Source of the DNA: Emmonsiellopsis sp. PD_33
Taxonomy: Eukaryota; Ascomycota; Eurotiomycetes; Onygenales; Ajellomycetaceae
Direction of reading: 5' to 3'
Length of the DNA stretch: 64,000 nt
Assembly (NCBI GenBank): GCA_032988165.1
Contig: JANTQF010000025.1
Location: forward strand, 62,001-126,000
The notes beneath the pieces are model-generated. The model made no database searches. It had not been told where the DNA came from and was given only the letters and a program-made list of their open reading frames with translations. Numbering within the stretch: the first letter of the stretch is position 1; each line of letters starts with the position of its first letter. Of this stretch, positions 1 to 11,062 are shown in pieces. The position numbers were made by a program, and so were the translations under genes.

Positions 1-269
1 GACGAAGATACCTAGAGAGACATCAGTTAGCCAATTCACGGTAGCAACGATCCTGACATTGTTTAGAGCTCACCAGTTCCAATAGCGGCGGACAACGCAA
101 AAAGCTGGACTTCTTTCACACCAAGTTTTCTATGAAGATGCTGGGAGTTGAGACTGAGGAGGTGGGAGTCCCCCTTTTCCGCACCAGATTCAACACTACT
201 TTCAGCAGCCTCGGTTTCGGAGGACTTGACATCTGGAGGGCCCTTTTCAAAAACCAAGGAGCCAGACAT
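1..269 (-). CDS. Amino acid permease, N-terminal part (cut by window edge)
   Basis: Start of a plasma-membrane amino acid transporter of the fungal APC/AAT family. The first exon (74-269) encodes a hydrophilic, Ser/Glu-rich cytoplasmic tail followed by HRKLGVKEVQLFALSAAIGTG, the family's signature entry into transmembrane helix 1. Splicing at 73/72 to an acceptor at 13/12 continues it as ...GTGIFV, the usual continuation (exon 2 occupies 1-11). I chose the ATG at 269; an in-frame ATG at 290 would add seven residues. The remaining helices lie outside the window, so substrate specificity cannot be judged. The gene is head-to-head with the phosphotransferase gene to the right. Confidence 0.72.
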
Positions 270-1072
270 GATGCGGGACAATAGAACCACACAGAGAAGG
301 ATGGATTAATGGTAGAAGAGGAGACGGTGGTGGACATGGCATAGGGGAATTGAAGACGGACAAAATGTCGGTTTTAACTGTCATGGCTGCCATGTTCCTA
401 CACATTTTTTGGTCATTGATAACAGCTTCCAAGCTGTTTCTTAGCAGCATAGTCTAGCTTACTAGAATTCCTAGTCAACTGCCACAGGAGATAAAGCTGA
501 TATCGTGGTTTCGATAACTAGACGAAGGCGCTAGGGGGTGGAGCCGTCGATAACAACTTGAAGCCGTGGCTATGACTCCGATAAGCTCGATGACGACCGC
601 CATCCGTGCTGTTGTTGAAGATTTATCTCATGCCGCATTGTACAGTATATCAAAATACAGTCGACATGGACTGTTCTTCAGGAATCTGTGTGTTGAACCA
701 GAAAAACATTCGCTCTCGTGGGCTAGTTACCAGCTTTCCTGACATGGTGCAAAAGAAAACAATGCCAATTTGCCAAATATGATCGGCTCAGGCACTTGTG
801 GCTGGCTATCACTTCACCAGAACAACTTCCAAGAGATTTGCCAACTGGGCCAGAAAGGACGAATGCTTATTATGGCGTAACTAACGTCTTCTTCTCTTCA
901 CCACAGGGATGCCCTGGAAGACTTTTCAGCGAGCCACTCAATTGAACGACCCTATTTTCCGAGAATACGGACGAAGGATGGGCTTCTTCTCGTTTCTCTC
1001 CTCTCGGGCAGGCAGAGATATCCCAGCCCGAGAGCCAGAACTGTACATTGAAAAGCCTGACGGTAGCCGTAA
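270..1072. promoter_or_regulatory. Intergenic spacer between permease and phosphotransferase, includes unresolved first exon
   Basis: This is the head-to-head spacer between the permease (-) and the AIM9-like gene (+). No conserved protein is visible. The unplaced first exon of the AIM9-like gene must lie here. An open frame from an ATG at 909 runs into the neighbouring gene in a different phase and does not read as a family protein. Confidence 0.4.
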
Positions 1073-2978
1073 GCCATACAAGCGGCATCCACGTTTAACA
1101 TATCCGTTTCTCACGCATTTGTAGAGGAACGAGCCGCAGTAGAAGACTTGTTCAGATATACCCGTCATCGATGGATGTAAGTTGAAGGTGAGAGATGTAC
1201 CATGATCTCGACTTCCATCTGACATGATGAATAGCTTCAACGAAGAGAAGGAAATAGCACGTCGTTATCGAAAATTCGATCTTCAGAAATTAATCGATGT
1301 TGCCATTGATGTTGCTGGCGATGGAGCACAGAGCTGTAAGTCCCGTTCCTTGTTGTTTCGCACCAGTGTGTTCGTACTTACTTTTCCTCTCTTCTAGGCA
1401 CAAAAGTGCTGAAATGCGTGGAAGGATTGCATAACAAAGCTCTGCTCTTGACACTGGATAATGGCAAGGAAGTATTTGCCAAACTTCCTAATCCCAACGC
1501 TGGTCCTGCGCGATATCAGACTGCTTCAGAAGTTGCAACACGGGAATTCGTCAGTCATCTCAGGCCTCCCTTTGAATCAAGCCAATAACCTAACCTGGTT
1601 TCCTTAGCTTCGCGAGGTAGTGAACGTGCCAATCCCTCGGGTTTTTGCATGGTCCTGCGACCCGGCAAACCCAGTTGGCGCAGAGTATATCATCGAAGAG
1701 AAAGCCGCCGGTACAAGGCTGGGAAGCCTCTGGCACAACTGGCCGCGGAAGTCAAAACTGCGAGTAATCGAACAAGTTTGCAAGATCGAACATGGACTCA
1801 CCACCATTAGATTCACGAAACATGGCTGTCTTTATTTCAAGCAAGACTTGCCTACTTCTTTAAAGGAGCAAAATAGTCCCCTCTTGGTTGAGCCATTACC
1901 ATCTGTGCAATCTGCTGATCTAGACAGATATGTTATTGGACCTCTCGTAAGTGCAGAATTTTGGAGTAGTGGTCGAGAAGATATGGATTTGGATCGAGGG
2001 CCCTGTGAGTATAACTAAATAACAATCCACGTCTGCTTCCTGGCTAATCCGATACATTCAGGGCGACGGCCTGAAGATTACGCCAGAGCCATAGGAAACA
2101 ACGAGATGGCTTGGATCCAAAAACACGCATCTCCCCGATTTAATTATTATGCGTCTCTCAAAAAGTCAGAGTTTCCAGACCAGTCTCTTGCCCTTCTCTC
2201 AAAATATTTGCAAGTTTCCCCGTACTTGGTTCCCTACGGTGACGACCCCGAGGCTGTCGCAAACGTTCTCTGGCATCCCGATCTCCATCTCGACAACGTC
2301 TTTGTCGACCCGACTACATGCCAAATCACCTGCATAATTGACTGGCAGAGTGCCAGTATCGCGCCGCTATTTTACCAGTCCTGCGTTCCCCGTATGTTTA
2401 GACATGACGGCCCGGTGCGTGAAGGCTGGGCTGTTCCCGAACGGCCAGACGACTTTGACAGTTTGAGTGAAGAGGAACAGAAGCAGATGGACCAGGATTT
2501 GGAAAGTGAAAGGATGCATAAATTCTACGAAGCGATGGTTTATAAACACGTGCCAGGTCACTGGGAAGTACTAGAGCGACACAGAGCCTTCCAGCTAAAA
2601 CGCAATCCAACATGGCTTGTCACTGGCGTCTGGGAGAATAGTGATGTATTCTTCCTGCGTCAGAGTCTGATTGCCATCGTAGCGCTCTGGGACACAATAC
2701 CACACCCTAATGGTAGTACGATGGAATGTCCTATTACCTTTTCACGGGCTGAACTTGATATGCACGCAAAGGAAGACGAGAACATGACCGGGGTCGGAAA
2801 CATGCTCAAGTTGTTTCGAGACAAGGGGGTGCTTCCTGTTGATGGGATGGTGGATCCGGAGGACTATGAGGCTGCGAAGGTTAATTCTGTGAAATACAAG
2901 GAGATATTTGTTGGTTTGGCTAAGGATGAGGAGGAGATGGAGTTATTTGATAAGCTGTGGCCTTATCAGGATCAGTAA
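1073..2978 (+). CDS. AIM9-like phosphotransferase (APH / protein-kinase-like fold), 5' end unresolved
   Basis: Predicted mitochondrial AIM9-like member of the aminoglycoside-phosphotransferase/kinase-like superfamily. The small-molecule or protein substrate is unknown. Exons I can support: up to 1176, 1235-1335, 1398-1549, 1608-2004 and 2062-2978; each junction restores phase. The N-terminal stretch LFRYTRHRWIFNEEKE matches the start of the family domain, followed by KVLKCVEGLHNKALLLTLDNG (N-lobe) and EYIIEEKAAGTRLG. The catalytic signature is at 2272-2349: HPDLHLDNV (Brenner-type HxDxxxxN) and IIDWQS (metal-binding Asp). The correct frame is open only from 1073 (a TAA lies at 1070-1072) and has no ATG before 1176, so a first exon with the start and probable transit peptide lies upstream and could not be placed. 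Such kinase-like genes are often numerous in Onygenales. Confidence 0.8.
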
Positions 2979-3723
2979 TTTGAGTAGGAGAACCCCCCCT
3001 TCAACTATGGCTAGTAAGACAAAGGATAATCAAGCTCAACGCGAGCCTCCAATGTTCCCCTCATACAGCTATTAGAAGATGGAGAGGAGTGTAGGCAGGT
3101 AGGAGCTAACGTCGAAGAGAACATAAAGAAGATATTTTTTAATGAAATTCAAGTGTAGAGAGGTAGAGGAGATAAGGAGAGGATAAGTGGCGTCATGTTC
3201 AAGTCTCAAGGTAGAAATAACGAAATGTAGATAAAATTGCCTTTACATAGAGATGTAGAAGAGAATAGTGTTTTTGTACTAACCAGAGGGCCCTAGAGAT
3301 CTTAAAGACATACTACGTACACTTGTTGAATAGGTGCTTGTGTGGCCGTTAACTGTTGGATGGATCAGCCAGCTATTATGGGAATAGGGGGTAAGAAGTA
3401 CTCAGCGGGGTCGAAAGGCGAACATGAGCTTAACCGACACAAGAAGATAATAATGTAGCCGCAGTACCATAATTAGAGCTAATTTATTTGTATTTGATTA
3501 TTATAATAGCGGTAAAAGAAAACAACAATCGTAAAACAGTTTAATATTTCTAGCAATAAAAAGCAAGGGTCATTATGGTATCTAAAGGAGTCTTAAAAAC
3601 ACAGATCGCCGCATGAAATCCGGGATAGAATGAAAATTGGTTCCCTTTTAACTTCCCGCCGGAAAATGCTTCTTATTAATCAATAACCATAAACCCAAGA
3701 AACTCCAATCCCGCTTGAACATT
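2979..3723. other. Convergent intergenic region
   Basis: These 745 bp hold the 3' ends of the phosphotransferase (+) and the basic protein (-). The DNA is AT-rich and has no coding signal on either strand. Nothing else was recognised. Confidence 0.5.
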
Positions 3724-5253
3724 CTATTTCCGCTTCCTTGATTTTGCACTCGAGCGTCGATTCTTCGATACCCCCTGAGGCTTTGCTGGTAATGTGGACT
3801 TGGCATTCCCTGCAGCGGTTTTCTTTGACCTTGGTCGGGATGCAGCTTTAGATGGATTGGGAGACGCCGTTACATCCGGTTTTTTGGCCGCCCTAGGCTC
3901 TGGCCGTCGGAGTCGTTCGCTTCTACGTGGCGGTGAGCTGGCGGGTTTGGGGAGTGTTTCGTTCGCCTCTGCTTCGAGTAATGATGAAGGTCCACCAGAG
4001 GTCACCGCTGCGGAACGGTTCGATCGTCGCCCAGGCCCAGGCCGCTTCTTTGCGGCAGAAGACTTCGATACCTTTGATGAATGCACCGGACCTAGAAAAG
4101 TTTCGTTGAGTGGTGGAGGTTGTATATCTTCCCCGGGAGATAGTTCCCTGTTAGATCGTTCCATCTGCCCCGTCGTGGGACTAAGAATTTCTCTCTCTTG
4201 GCTATGAGGAGGTGTGGTCGGATCCAGAAAACGCTCGCCGCCACGGCCTGCCGATGCGACCGAGTTACCTGCGGACTGTCCTCGCTCAGGTGTGCTGCCT
4301 ACGCCCGATGTTTGGCGATGATCTGTTTGGTTATGAAGACCGAAGGTAAAAAGTGGTGCCCGAGGCGCTTCTTCCACATCATGGCTATCATCCCCAAGGG
4401 GGTTCGGCTGAACCGAAGGGAGACCATCTGTTTCCTCCTCCTCAAATTCCTCAAATGGATGCTCATGCTTCCATGTCATTCCAGGTAGTATGCCCCATTT
4501 AACATTCCAAATTTTTCGCCTGACCCATGTGCTTTTGACAGTCTCGTAAGCTTTCGTATTAATGTCCGCTGCGGCAGGAGTAGTGGAATTTGCTTCCTCG
4601 TTCCCTGTCTGACGTCGGATTCGTTCATTCTCTTTCAACAGCTGGTAGACAAACTGATGAAAGGGGCGTGAAGCCTCACGCTCGCGCTTACGTATAGCTA
4701 GGCGGTCTAAAATACGTTGCTTCTCTTCATCGCTCTTTTGTCGTCTCCGCCTCCCGAACAAGGAGAGAGTCTCTGGGCCAGTCTCTGTTTCGGATTCAAC
4801 TTCAAGGGGCTCTTCATGCTTCCATTTCCCGTAGGCCATATAAGTCCAGTTGTCATTCCAGATGCCCTGCTCGACCCATCGCTTCTTAACATTTTGGTAC
4901 GCTACGTCGTCAAAGTTTACTCTGCCCGGCAGAGGTTCTGTCCTGTCTCTATCCGCCTTGATGATACGTTCTCGCTCCTCGTGTCTTTGGTCTGCGAACT
5001 GTTCATAAGGAAACGACGCTCGCCGCTCTTCTAAGAGGCGAAAGTGGCGCTCCTCGCGTTGTCGCTGCTCCTCGGTAGGCGGGTTGGAACTCTGAGATCT
5101 TGTTGAGTTATGCGACTGATGTGATCTGTAGGATGGGGGCGAATCACTGAATCGGCGGTTGAATTGCTGTGGGTTGTCCTGGAGAGCTTCTAAGGCGGAG
5201 TGAACTCTAATCAAGCCACCCCCTCGAAGAGTGCCGCCAGAAAAGAAATCCAT
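3724..5253 (-). CDS. Unrecognised 509-residue basic, disordered protein with duplicated Trp-rich motif
   Basis: Single-exon gene; I do not recognise a named family. The N-terminal half is rich in Arg/Glu (RQREERHFRLLEERR) and probably helical. Two copies of a roughly 35-residue motif follow, near residues 115-152 and 232-268. Their shared pattern is AY(Q/E)xVKxxWVxxxIWNxxW...xWKHExPxE. The C-terminal 200 residues are low-complexity Ser/Pro/Lys/Arg with several basic clusters (KKRPGPGRR, RSKK, SRKRK at the very end), suggesting a nuclear protein that may touch nucleic acid; that is inference. The start ATG at 5253 gives MDFFSGG and the upstream sequence is a plausible promoter. The gene is head-to-head with the kinase gene across 778 bp. 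Confidence 0.75.
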   Translation of the reverse strand: MDFFSGGTLRGGGLIRVHSALEALQDNPQQFNRRFSDSPPSYRSHQSHNSTRSQSSNPPTEEQRQREERHFRLLEERRASFPYEQFADQRHEERERIIKADRDRTEPLPGRVNFDDVAYQNVKKRWVEQGIWNDNWTYMAYGKWKHEEPLEVESETETGPETLSLFGRRRRQKSDEEKQRILDRLAIRKREREASRPFHQFVYQLLKENERIRRQTGNEEANSTTPAAADINTKAYETVKSTWVRRKIWNVKWGILPGMTWKHEHPFEEFEEEETDGLPSVQPNPLGDDSHDVEEAPRAPLFTFGLHNQTDHRQTSGVGSTPERGQSAGNSVASAGRGGERFLDPTTPPHSQEREILSPTTGQMERSNRELSPGEDIQPPPLNETFLGPVHSSKVSKSSAAKKRPGPGRRSNRSAAVTSGGPSSLLEAEANETLPKPASSPPRRSERLRRPEPRAAKKPDVTASPNPSKAASRPRSKKTAAGNAKSTLPAKPQGVSKNRRSSAKSRKRK

Positions 5254-6031
5254 GGTAAGTTGATCATACCACTAGAAGCAGCAGTAGTATATATCAGCAG
5301 AATCGAGGATGCGCTGTGAGGGGGATGTGAGGAAGAAGGTGATAGAGAGGGAAACAACCGTCAAAAACGGCTGGGGTTTTGGGGCCCGTCATGTGACACA
5401 GAGGAGTGATGATATTTCCGGCCTTTGCTATTCATTATTTGCTTCCAAACAATTCACAGACCAGTTCCTTGTTCAATGGTTGTTGATTGTCCTCCCGCCT
5501 TGTTTGAAGATGTCGTTGGTTTTGCCAAATCTAGTGCGGGTTGTTCCACACGATTCCCCGCTCTGATTGGCCAGAGCTGCCCCAGAGCCGCATCCGGCGC
5601 ATTGACCACTTGAGGCTCAAACACGGAGGTTATCAACCTCAACTTCAGCTTCAAAGAATCAGCTAGATAAACAGGATCGATTAACTCGCCATTTGTTGCT
5701 GCCCAGCACCCATGTTTGCTCTTGACTGCAAGCCAATGATGGATTCACAGATCCCAGTCCCCCCTCAATCACCAGGCAGGATCTGTGCGCCAACTATCCT
5801 GCCCCATACAGACAGCACATTTTATTGATACCTACCACCATCTTTGCCCATGATCGTTCAGCTGGCATGTCATCCTTGGAACCAACGCATTGCTGTTGCT
5901 CAGAGCTGTGTGATAAAGTCGTGGCACCCGTCGTTCAAGGTACTATCCAGTTCAAGGCATTTTCTAACTCTTGCACTCCCCGCCTTCATCTACTTTAAGC
6001 CATCATCTTGCTCTGGCTTATCACTTCAACA
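5254..6031. promoter_or_regulatory. Divergent promoter region
   Basis: This 778 bp spacer lies between two head-to-head genes (the basic protein, -, and the kinase, +). It must contain both 5' UTRs and promoters. The kinase-proximal part (5940-6030) is CT-rich on the + strand, as is common just upstream of filamentous-fungal starts. No further gene is seen. Confidence 0.5.
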
Positions 6032-7736
6032 ATGTCTCCTCGGCCCCATCCCCATCCTCTTGCCTTATTTTCCCTACTACCCCTGAATGAGCGGGCCAAT
6101 GCTGTTGTCGCGGATCCGTCGAACGCCCACCTTGTCTCAAAGTTGAAGGATGAATCCGTACTCGACATTGGTCTCCATATTCGCTCGAAATCACCTAATA
6201 CCCTTGCAACACTGGGGCGCGGTGACGTTGACGTCTATGTGGCAGGTTCCACCCTCGCGAAGATTCAGTGCTCGTTTGAGATAGACCAGGGCACCAATAC
6301 TGTTATGCTCTACGACAGGTCGCACAGTCAGACAACTCAGGTCTTTGGCGATGATGCCATCCCGTTTGAGCATGGACGTACGCGCAAAATTGTCGTTCAC
6401 CCGAAACTCAACTCTATAATTGGAATGGGCGGCGCAGCGCGAAACCTAGTTCTATTTAAGTTGCAATGGCATCACAATCTCCCTACTGTGATAGAGACCG
6501 TCCAGAGTCGGCAAAACATCCCCCTGGCCGTTGAAGAGAACCCACGCCTCGCTCGAACTATTGATGAAGCGGACACTGTCTTGCCCTCTCGGCGAGCGAC
6601 CAGACTACACACGCCGGGACCGGGTCGATTAAAGATTAGATACGCCAAAATTAATAGGCTTGGATCTGGCCAGTTTGGGGAAGTACACAAAGTCGTTGAC
6701 GCGGACTCGGGCAGGTTCATGGCCGTTAAGATACTAATGCGGCCTGGAAGCGGAGCAAAAGGAGAACAGGATAGATGGATGGAATTACTGAAGCGTGAAG
6801 TAGAAACTCTTGCCAGGATTGACCATGTGAGTAAGACCCCCATGGTCATGGTGCAGGCGAACTAATGAACTCCAGCCACACATTGTTGATTATATAGCGT
6901 CTCAATGTTGGGACCGACCTGAGGTAGAGATTTTCATGGGTCTAAAGGAAGGGACATTGCGGTCGTTAGCCGAGAGCCGAACCGACCTAGACTTTGCTGG
7001 TTCTGTTTTTAAACAGATGCTCCAAGCACTTGACTGTCTTGCATATAATGGTATAATTCACCGGGATGTGAAACCAGATAACATCCTCTATACAACGTAT
7101 CCGAATGGCGCTTACCATTACCAACTCGGAGATTTCGGTCTTTGCAACCGGAATATCAGTGCCCATAGTCAGGTGGGATCTCCACTCTTTATGGCTCCAG
7201 AAGTATATCGGGGAGAGGCGCAGACCCATAAAGTAGACGTTTGGTCGCTCTTCGTTACCATGGTGTGGCTATTTGATGGGAATGGATTTCGTCAGGCGGC
7301 AATGATGTTTAAGACCGTTAATGATGTCCTCAAGGCAGTCTCATCTGCAGCTTCGAACGAGAATTTTTCAATGGTCCAGGAAATGGCAATCGTCAACCCG
7401 GTGGAACGCGCTTCCGCGGCCCAAATTCTTCTCAAGCACTTTGGTGGCGAGGGACTGAGCACTCCGCGGAATCAGGTCATTCCCCCATTGACACCGAGTA
7501 CACGACAGCAAAAAGGTCTGCAGAGGCATACCCCTCCACCTTCGACGGTTCAGTCTCGAGTCCGTAAACCTCAAGCTAGCCATCGAAGACGAGCACCCCT
7601 GCCAATGATTGAGAAGCGTCTGGAAGAAGCATCTATTCCCGTATCTGCAGAGAATCCCCAGATCCCTCGCGCATTTCCGAGCGACAACGCCGACCGCAAA
7701 GACAAAAAGCGCAAGGAATACACGTATTTTTCCTGA
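6032..7736 (+). CDS. Serine/threonine protein kinase with N-terminal FHA-like region
   Basis: Two exons, 6032-6826 and 6876-7736, give 551 residues. Residues about 40-140 resemble a forkhead-associated domain (LGRGDVDVYV...KIQCSFEI...MLYDRS), but the canonical phosphopeptide-reading Ser-Arg-x-x-His is not evident. The kinase domain covers about 205-435 with all key elements: GSGQFGEV glycine loop, MAVKIL Lys, an αC Glu in LKREVETL, HRDVKPDN catalytic loop, GDFGLC metal-binding Asp, and MAPEVY. It should therefore be active. A basic, proline-rich tail of about 110 residues follows. The domain order FHA then kinase recalls Rad53/Cds1, but the degenerate FHA argues for a lineage-specific fungal kinase and not the checkpoint kinase itself. 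The start is the first ATG in frame; the intron lies inside the N-lobe. Confidence 0.88.
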
Positions 7737-9279
7737 GATCCATCACTTCCAACGTGGAAAACGGAGATGATATGATTTGTCATCTATATCTGGATATATA
7801 TACTTAACTTTGGAACCAGAGAAAGAATCCAGCCCCGGGCATCTATATGAAGCAGCATGCACAAAGCGGAATATAAAACAATACTCTTTCTGATAAAGGC
7901 TCCAAATTCGCGACTCGTTCGAACGCTTTCTCCTCGGGATTCTGCTCCGCCTTTCATGTGTTCTATTCCCCACATTGCTGGTATATGCAAAGATGTTTTC
8001 CCTCATATTCCCATTTCATTGACATATGGAGTTTGGCACTATACCCCCATTTTCAGTTTTTATGTTCAGGATGAAATTTGTTTGAATCAACTAGTTGTTT
8101 GCCTCAATGTTTAGCACGGTGCGAGCAAACCCAGGGTTAAAAACAAGAACCTCCCCATTTTTGACTGTTTACTACTCAACATTTTCTCAAGCACAAATCT
8201 CGGCATCATACTCTGCTTGTCGATTATGTTTTGATTTTGACTTGTCTCCGGATACTCCACGAAAGCTCAACTACCCTTGCTCGGGGTTAAAAGGGGTGGT
8301 CCTCACTATCTTGCTAGTCGATGACTACTATGGAAGGGTGGTAATATAATTTTGAGGAATTATTCGACGCTTATTTAATTCGTCTTTTGTTGTGGGTGGG
8401 CTGTCGGGGCTCACATATATTCGTTAAATTTATGGCGAATTTCACACCGTGGCAAAGGGAAGGGAGATCCATGGATAAACGAAAACGTGTCGACGATTGT
8501 ATCCCCCCTGGCTCAGACGGGGAATAAACGTCTGCAGCTCTTTACCCCTACCCGAGGACAATAAGGCTTGTCGTGGCGCTTCCGCAGAGAGTATTATCGC
8601 GCGGTATCGTTTGCAGTGCGGGCGATTGTTGTTGCGTTTCACCTTCCGCCAGTCCAGTACTTTTGGCATACCTCGATTATTAATTTCGATGGACTTATCA
8701 GAACCATCAGATGTCATAACGTACCCAGCGAATGTCTTTTTCTTCTACGACTTAAGCTTGGTCGTTGACATTTCCTTTTTGGGAACGGCTGCTTAGGGCT
8801 TGGATCCACGTGATCTTCAACTTTATCTCAACTTCCTCTCTTTAGATCGCAGTATCAACCTGCGAACAGAAAGTTGGGAGGCAGCGATGTCCAGGCAGAC
8901 GAAATAATGACAATAATGAAGTTGTCAATGAGATGCCGCGGGATCTCTCAGTGGAACTCTGACCGCAAGTGCCTCCACTAATACGCATCAGATAACGAAT
9001 TCGCCCTAAATTAGCAGCCCTCAGTGGGCTTATCTCGGTCTATTGATCGCTTTATCGGTTTCTTTATCAGTTCCGATGACTTCATATTTTACAGCGATGC
9101 CTGCCGATATTGGAGCTCGATTGAAGCTTTATTAGCTCTATTCTGGTTCTAATATGCTGATAAGGCGGAGGGGTTGTTGTATAAGGACCCCATTTGCTTT
9201 GTTTTATCTCTTTCTTTCAATATAACTTATCCTGTAAATATTTCAATGATATTTACGAATTTCCTTTGCTTTTCTCACC
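7737..9279. other. Intergenic region, no gene seen
   Basis: These 1.5 kb lie between the kinase 3' end and the agmatinase start. Open frames are short, overlap on both strands and lack family signatures. The last 200 bp is AT- and CT-rich and forms the agmatinase promoter and leader. Confidence 0.45.
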
Positions 9280-10648
9280 ATGAAGCTGTTACAGTCTCAA
9301 ACCTCACTGCCCTTCGTGCTGGCATTGAGCCAGGCGGCATCGGCGCTGAACCTTGGACCCGACTACACACACCCAATCGAGGGTATGATTGTTATTTTAA
9401 AAGATGAACCAGAAACAGAAGCAAGAATATTGACAATGCGAAACAGATCTAGACAAGGACCTCCCCTTCTCACAACCAGTCACATTCGCCCATCTCGAAT
9501 GGCAGCGATGTTTAGCCGAATCCCATAACACCGTACACCAACCCCCTCCATCCCCCAGCAAATAACCAAACAAGATCTAACAAACAGACCACAGCCCCTC
9601 GACATCGCCATCCTCGGCTTCCCCTACGACACCAGCACCTCCTACCGCCCCGGCGCCCGCTTCGGGCCCCGCGGAATCCGCGCCGGCTCCTCCCGCGAGA
9701 AGAAGGGACGAAGCTACAACACCATATGGGGCGTCGACCCATTCTCCACCGGCCTCAACATCATCGACTGCGGCGACATCCCCATCACCCCCTTCGACGC
9801 CGCGCACGCCTTCAAGCAAATGGAGCAAGGGTACCGGCAGGTCCTCTACCACCCAACCACAACCAACACGATAGAGGAAGGGGAGGGAGAGGGCTGGAAG
9901 CACCCGCGCATCCTCAGCTTAGGCGGCGACCACTCGATCGTGCTGCCGATCCTGCGCTCGCTGAAGACCGTCTATGGCCCTGTGTCGGTCATTCATCTCG
10001 ATTCGCATTTGGATACCTGGGACCCGTATGGTGGGTATACGGGGATTGCGTCTGAGCAGTCGGCGGTTACGCATGGGACGTTCTTCTGGCATGCGGCGAG
10101 GGAGGGGTGTATTGATAAGGGGAAGAGTGTGCATGGGGGGTTGAGGACGAAGTTGTTTGGGCCTGGGGATTATGAGGTTGACGAGGAGGTTGTGGGGTTT
10201 CATCGGATTGAGGCGCATGAGATTGATGAGATTGGTGTCAAGGGGATTGTGAAGAGGACGAGGGATGTGGTGGGGGATAATCCGGTTTATCTTTCTATTG
10301 ATATTGATGGTATGTGTGTGTTTTTTTTTTTGTTCCGAGTGAAGCACAGACAGGAATGTTAATTGATACCCCCAACCCGCAGTCCTAGACCCAAGCATTG
10401 CCCCCGCAACCGGCACCCCAGAGTCTGGCGGCTGGACCACCCGCGAGCTGAAGCAGTATATCAAGGGCCTGGAGGGACTGAATCTCGTTGGCGCTGATGT
10501 TGTCGAGGTCAGTCCGCCTTATGATTCCGTTGCGGAGACGACCTCGGTGGCGGCGGCGGATCTGCTTATTGATATCCTGGCCGCAATGGTGAAGAATACA
10601 AAGGGCCTGCCTGATGCCAAGGCGAGGGGGGTGAAGGATGAGCTGTAG
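9280..10648 (+). CDS. Secreted agmatinase-type ureohydrolase
   Basis: Arginase/agmatinase-family binuclear manganese hydrolase, expected to cleave a guanidino compound (agmatine to putrescine plus urea, or a related substrate). Four exons (9280-9382, 9447-9532, 9595-10309, 10383-10648) make 389 residues. Residues 1-22 look like a signal peptide (VLALSQAASA), so the enzyme probably enters the secretory pathway. Family motifs are intact: DIAILGFPYDT, RPGARFGPRGIR, GGDHSIVLP, the metal site LDSHLDTWDPYGGY, and after the last intron SIDIDVLDPSIAPATGTPESGG. Substrate is inferred from family resemblance only. It is tail-to-tail with a secreted M20 peptidase. The last intron starts GTATGTGTG and contains a T-run. 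Confidence 0.9.
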
Positions 10649-11062
10649 CTGTAACCTCGCTGCGCACCGGGGATGGATGGGGTATGGTCTTGGGTGTGTT
10701 TGAGTGTGGTGGGAGATGGTGGAGATTGGTTTTTTTTTTTTTTTTATTGAATTGAACAGCTTGGGTGGAAAATATATTTGATCATTCAATAGTTATTTGG
10801 TGTCAGTGTATAGATCGTATATCCCGAAGCTCCCGAGCAATGAACAGATTTGCTTCCATTCTTGAACCCCCTCGCCGGTCCCTGACAAAGAAATGGCAAA
10901 AGAACCGAAAGGACCCAAATGCCCAAACTAATATCCGAAAGTGAAAAGCAATCAAGCGTGCAGTACATATGTACAGTACATCTATCTATCATAAGAGATC
11001 TAAATCTTCATCATGCATAAACCAACCCCCCCCCCCCCCCCCCCTCCCAAAAAAAAACGAAA
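10649..11062. other. Convergent 3' region with homopolymer tracts
   Basis: Shared 3' region of the agmatinase (+) and carboxypeptidase (-). It contains a T-run at 10730-10745 and, just past the carboxypeptidase stop, 19 consecutive C residues (11026-11044) followed by T, CCC and nine A (11049-11057). No gene is seen. Confidence 0.6.
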
